DNA of 8,795 bases from Actinomycetes bacterium (GTDB lineage Bacteria > Actinomycetota > Actinomycetes > Mycobacteriales > Micromonosporaceae), in assembly GCA_021793335.1 (NCBI GenBank), contig JAJYSW010000132.1:1-8795 (forward strand), given 5' to 3'. Of this stretch, positions 6,373 through 8,795 are shown in pieces. Position numbers and translations under genes: made by a program. The notes under the pieces were generated by a model. That model was not told the origin of the DNA. It saw only the letters and a program-made list of their open reading frames with translations, and searched no databases. Each line of letters opens with the position of its first letter. Position 1 is the stretch's first letter.

Positions 6373-7914
6373 ATGCAACAACCGGTGCTTGTGGTCGACT
6401 TCGGGGCCCAATACGCGCAGCTCATCGCCCGCAGGGTTCGAGAGGCCCAGGTCTACTCGGAGATCGTGCCCTCCGACATGCCCGTGAGCGAGATGCTCGC
6501 GAAGAACCCGGCCGCCGTGATCCTCTCCGGTGGCCCGGCCAGCGTCTACGCCGAAGGCGCTCCGCAAGTCGACGAGGCCCTGTACACCTCGGGCGTCCCA
6601 ATCCTCGGGATCTGCTACGGCTTCCAGTCGATGGCCCGGGCGCTGGGCGGCACGGTCGCCCGGACGGGCACCTCCGAGTACGGAGGCACCGAGCTCACCG
6701 TCCGCGCCGACTCCACACTCCTGGCGGGCCTGCCCGAACGGCAATCGGTGTGGATGAGCCACGGCGACTCGGTCACCGAAGCGCCCGAGGGTTTCACCGT
6801 CGTCGCCGCCACGGAGGGGGCCCCCGTCGCCGCGTTCGAGAACCTCGAAGCGCGCCTGGCCGGCGTCCAGTACCACCCCGAGGCGGCCCACACGCCGCAC
6901 GGCCAGGCCGTCATCCGCCACTTCCTGCACGACATCGCCGGCATCGCGCCGTCGTGGACGAACACGCAGATCATCGATGAGCAGGTGGCCGCGATCCGCG
7001 CCCAAGTCGGTGACAGGCGGGTGCTGTGCGCCCTGTCCGGCGGTGTCGACTCCTCGGTGGCCGCCGCGCTCGTGCACCGTGCCGTCGGCGACCAGCTGAC
7101 CTGCGTGTTCGTCGACCACGGGCTGCTGCGCGAAGGCGAGGCCGAGCAGGTCGAGAAGGACTACGCGCAGCTGACCGGCATCGACGTGCGGGCCGTGGAC
7201 GCCTCGGATCGGTTCCTTACGGCCCTGGAGGGCGTCTCGGACCCCGAGGAGAAGCGCAAGATCATCGGCCGGGAGTTCATCCGCACCTTCGAGGCCGCCG
7301 CGCGCGATATCGCCGCCGAGAAGGACATCGAGTTCCTCGTCCAGGGCACGCTCTACCCGGACGTGGTCGAGTCCGGAGGTGGCGGGACGGCGAGCATCAA
7401 GAGCCACCACAACGTGGGCGGCCTTCCCGAGGACCTCCGCTTCGACCTGGTCGAGCCGCTGCGGAACCTGTTCAAGGACGAGGTCCGCGCCATCGGCGTC
7501 GAACTGGGATTGCCCGAGGCGATGGTGTGGCGCCACCCGTTCCCCGGCCCGGGGCTCGGCATCCGCATCGTCGGCGAGGTCACCCGCGAGCGCCTGGACC
7601 TGCTCCGCTCGGCCGACGCGATCGCGCGCGCCGAGTTGACCGCCGCCGGGCTCGACCGGTCGGTGTGGCAGTTCCCGGTGGTGCTGCTCGCCGACGTCCG
7701 CTCCGTGGGCGTCCAGGGCGACGGCCGCACCTACGGTCACCCGGTCGTGCTGCGTCCGGTGACCTCCGAGGACGCCATGACCGCCGACTGGTCGCGTCTG
7801 CCGTACGAGCTGCTGGCGAAGATCTCGACGCGGATCACCAACGAGGTGCCCGAGATCAACCGTGTCGTCCTCGATGTCACGAGCAAGCCTCCCGGCACGA
7901 TCGAGTGGGAGTGA
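6373..7914 (+). CDS. guaA: GMP synthase (glutamine-hydrolysing)
   Basis: This cytosolic enzyme of 513 residues converts XMP, ATP and glutamine to GMP, the last step of de novo guanine nucleotide synthesis. The N-terminal class I glutamine amidotransferase domain (1-190) starts VLVVDFGAQYAQLIARRVRE and has the nucleophile in GICYGF (C81), with H168 and E170 in VQYHPE completing the triad. The ATP pyrophosphatase domain (about 200-390) has the P-loop LSGGVDSS (221-228), the LVQGTLYPDVVES segment and KSHHNVGGLP. The C-terminal dimerisation and XMP-binding domain contains HPFPGPGL and RIVGEV, and ends in the characteristic KPPGTIEWE. The length matches the bacterial family (about 510-530). All key residues are present, so the enzyme should be active. 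ATG 6373 is the start, close behind a -10 box without a ribosome binding site. It diverges from FUSC; the Nudix gene follows after 78 nt with its own promoter. Confidence 0.98.
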   Translation: MQQPVLVVDFGAQYAQLIARRVREAQVYSEIVPSDMPVSEMLAKNPAAVILSGGPASVYAEGAPQVDEALYTSGVPILGICYGFQSMARALGGTVARTGTSEYGGTELTVRADSTLLAGLPERQSVWMSHGDSVTEAPEGFTVVAATEGAPVAAFENLEARLAGVQYHPEAAHTPHGQAVIRHFLHDIAGIAPSWTNTQIIDEQVAAIRAQVGDRRVLCALSGGVDSSVAAALVHRAVGDQLTCVFVDHGLLREGEAEQVEKDYAQLTGIDVRAVDASDRFLTALEGVSDPEEKRKIIGREFIRTFEAAARDIAAEKDIEFLVQGTLYPDVVESGGGGTASIKSHHNVGGLPEDLRFDLVEPLRNLFKDEVRAIGVELGLPEAMVWRHPFPGPGLGIRIVGEVTRERLDLLRSADAIARAELTAAGLDRSVWQFPVVLLADVRSVGVQGDGRTYGHPVVLRPVTSEDAMTADWSRLPYELLAKISTRITNEVPEINRVVLDVTSKPPGTIEWE

Positions 7915-7930
7915 GGCCCGAGCCCGCCGG

Positions 7931-7947
7931 TGGTGCGCCGCGCGCCG
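7931..7947 (+). terminator. Weak stem-loop after guaA
   Basis: A 7-bp stem including two G-U pairs (7931-7937 with 7941-7947) with a 3-nt loop starts 16 nt after the guaA stop. There is no T-run. It could end guaA transcription, but such GC-rich hairpins arise easily by chance in this genome. Confidence 0.3.
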
Positions 7948-7958
7948 GTGAATGGCGA

Positions 7959-7986
7959 TAGACATCCTGTGAACAGGTCGTACAGT
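7959..7986 (+). promoter_or_regulatory. Promoter of the tandem-Nudix gene (leaderless)
   Basis: TAGACA (7959-7964, five of six matches to TTGACA), a 16-nt spacer and TACAGT (7981-7986, TAnnnT) form a strong primary-sigma-type promoter. With 6 nt between the -10 box and the ATG, +1 should be the A of the start codon at 7993. GAGGA directly abuts the ATG, too close to act as a ribosome binding site. Confidence 0.7.
7966..7977. promoter_or_regulatory. Palindromic candidate operator CCTGTGAACAGG
   Basis: A perfect palindrome (CCTGT-GA-ACAGG) sits wholly within the spacer between the -35 and -10 boxes of the Nudix promoter, a typical place for a repressor or MerR-type activator. I do not recognise it as a named box. 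Function is inferred from symmetry and position. Confidence 0.4.
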
Positions 7987-7992
7987 TGAGGA

Positions 7993-8795
7993 ATGCAATT
8001 CCGGATAGCTGCGTACGGGGAGGTACGTGACGAGAGCGGACGGCTGCTGCTGACCCGCCGGAGCCGCACGGGGCGCGAGGCGGCCCCCTGGCATCTGCCG
8101 GGAGGCGTCATCGATCACGGAGAGCCTCCGGCGAGCGCGGCCCAGCGACTGGTGGCCGAGCACACCGGTTTCGAGGTCGCCGTCCTTCAGCCGCTCGAAG
8201 CGGTCGCCGTCGCCAGGCGCGGCACGCACACGAACGCGATCATCTACCGGGCCGCCGTCGAAGGCGGCCCCGCCGCCGGAGCCGAGTCCGGGGCCGTCGA
8301 ATGGGTCGATCCCTCCCGGGTCGCACGCGAGGCGCATTCGCCGTTCGTCTCGGCGTGCCTGGGACTGGCCGATGACCGGCTCGCGGGCCGGATCGACAAG
8401 GCCCCCACCGAATTGCGGCCCACACCGCCGTCGAAGGCCAAGAAGGGCCGCCGTCGCCGCGGTCAGCGGTTCGGCGCCTACGGCGTCGTCGCCGACGCGG
8501 CAGGCCGGGTGCTGCTGGCCCGCATCGCCGAAGGGTATCCCGGCGGCGGCACTTGGCACTTGCCCGGCGGCGGCGTCGACTTCGGCGAGTCGCCTCGGGC
8601 GGCGGTCCGCCGGGAGATCTACGAGGAGACCGGGCAGGACGCCGGCGTCGGGGCCCTGCTGAACGTCACCTCGTTCCGCCACCGCCGCGCGATCGGCCCC
8701 GAGGGCTACCCGCTCGACTGGCACGGGGTGCGGGCGATCTATTCGGCGACGGTCGTGGACCCCTCGGCCGCGCAGGTCGTCGAGACCGCGGGCGG
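7993..8795 (+). CDS. Tandem Nudix-domain protein (3' end outside window)
   Basis: The frame from ATG 7993 stays open to the window edge, giving 267 complete codons. Two Nudix folds are visible. Domain 1 (about 3-125) has the box region G38-x5-E44-x7-R52, but the core REUxEExGU reads RLVAEHTGF (52-60): L53 and H57 replace two conserved Glu, and only E56 remains. Domain 2 (from about 158) has an intact box: G193-x5-E199-x7-R207-E208, E211, E212, G214, with WHLPGGGVDFGE before it. The final hydrophobic position is Gln (Q215). A basic linker joins them (KAKKGRRRRGQR, 148-159). Domain 2 should hydrolyse a nucleoside diphosphate linked to another moiety; the substrate is not predictable. Domain 1 is probably non-catalytic, perhaps structural or ligand-binding. 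The start is supported by a well-formed promoter whose +1 coincides with the ATG. The gene's true end is unseen. Confidence 0.88.
   Translation, partial: MQFRIAAYGEVRDESGRLLLTRRSRTGREAAPWHLPGGVIDHGEPPASAAQRLVAEHTGFEVAVLQPLEAVAVARRGTHTNAIIYRAAVEGGPAAGAESGAVEWVDPSRVAREAHSPFVSACLGLADDRLAGRIDKAPTELRPTPPSKAKKGRRRRGQRFGAYGVVADAAGRVLLARIAEGYPGGGTWHLPGGGVDFGESPRAAVRREIYEETGQDAGVGALLNVTSFRHRRAIGPEGYPLDWHGVRAIYSATVVDPSAAQVVETAG

Noticed and set aside
4093..8724. A 1543-codon open frame on the minus strand spanning FUSC, guaA and the Nudix gene
   Set aside because: It runs antisense to guaA and the Nudix gene and in a different frame from FUSC, both strongly supported. The translation is low-complexity Arg/Gly/Asp-rich. 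Long stop-free antisense frames are expected at this GC content. Only its last 16-24 codons, the toxin N-terminus, are meaningful.

Overview
The window is about 8.8 kb of high-GC DNA with strongly GC-biased third codon positions. It shows actinobacterial hallmarks: a secreted UshA-type 5'-nucleotidase, an actinobacterial-type Bax inhibitor-1 homologue with a soluble N-terminal tail, and genes that appear to start leaderless directly behind a TAnnnT -10 box. A high-GC Gram-positive organism (Actinomycetes) is well supported. A narrower placement, such as a Glycomyces/Stackebrandtia-like lineage, would be a guess.

Layout. (1) Positions 1-333 are the C-terminal 110 residues of an ISAs1-family transposase entering from the left edge, with a possible IS right end near 355. 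(2) Positions 510-2222 (+) encode an exported 5'-nucleotidase/2',3'-cyclic phosphodiesterase, closed by a perfect 12-bp stem-loop. (3) Positions 2338-3153 (+) encode a seven-helix Bax inhibitor-1/YccA-family membrane protein, followed after 9 nt by an unrecognised 102-residue protein (3163-3471), probably in the same operon. (4) On the minus strand, 3468-4143 holds a decayed type II toxin-antitoxin module. The HigB/RelE-like toxin has an in-frame TGA where a Trp is expected, and the XRE-family antitoxin has lost one base just before its helix-turn-helix. (5) Positions 4197-6272 (-) encode a FUSC-family membrane protein (putative exporter). (6) Diverging from it is guaA (6373-7914, +), GMP synthase, the housekeeping anchor of the window. 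(7) From 7993 to the right edge (+) runs an incomplete gene for a protein with two Nudix domains in tandem, the first with a degenerate catalytic box.

Genes and regulation. There is no single pathway. guaA and the 5'-nucleotidase both concern purine nucleotides, one by synthesis and one by extracellular salvage, but they are too far apart to be an operon. The Nudix protein may also act on nucleotides; it has its own promoter. Three genes (FUSC, guaA, Nudix) have a -10 box placed so that the predicted transcript starts at, or one base before, the initiation codon. The FUSC-guaA intergenic region carries an 11-bp element twice in opposite orientation, and the Nudix promoter carries a 12-bp palindrome between its -35 and -10 boxes.

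I found no CRISPR array, rRNA or tRNA, and no clearly new defence or biosynthetic system. The most notable points are the doubly broken toxin-antitoxin pair, the pseudo-Nudix/Nudix fusion and the promoter architecture.
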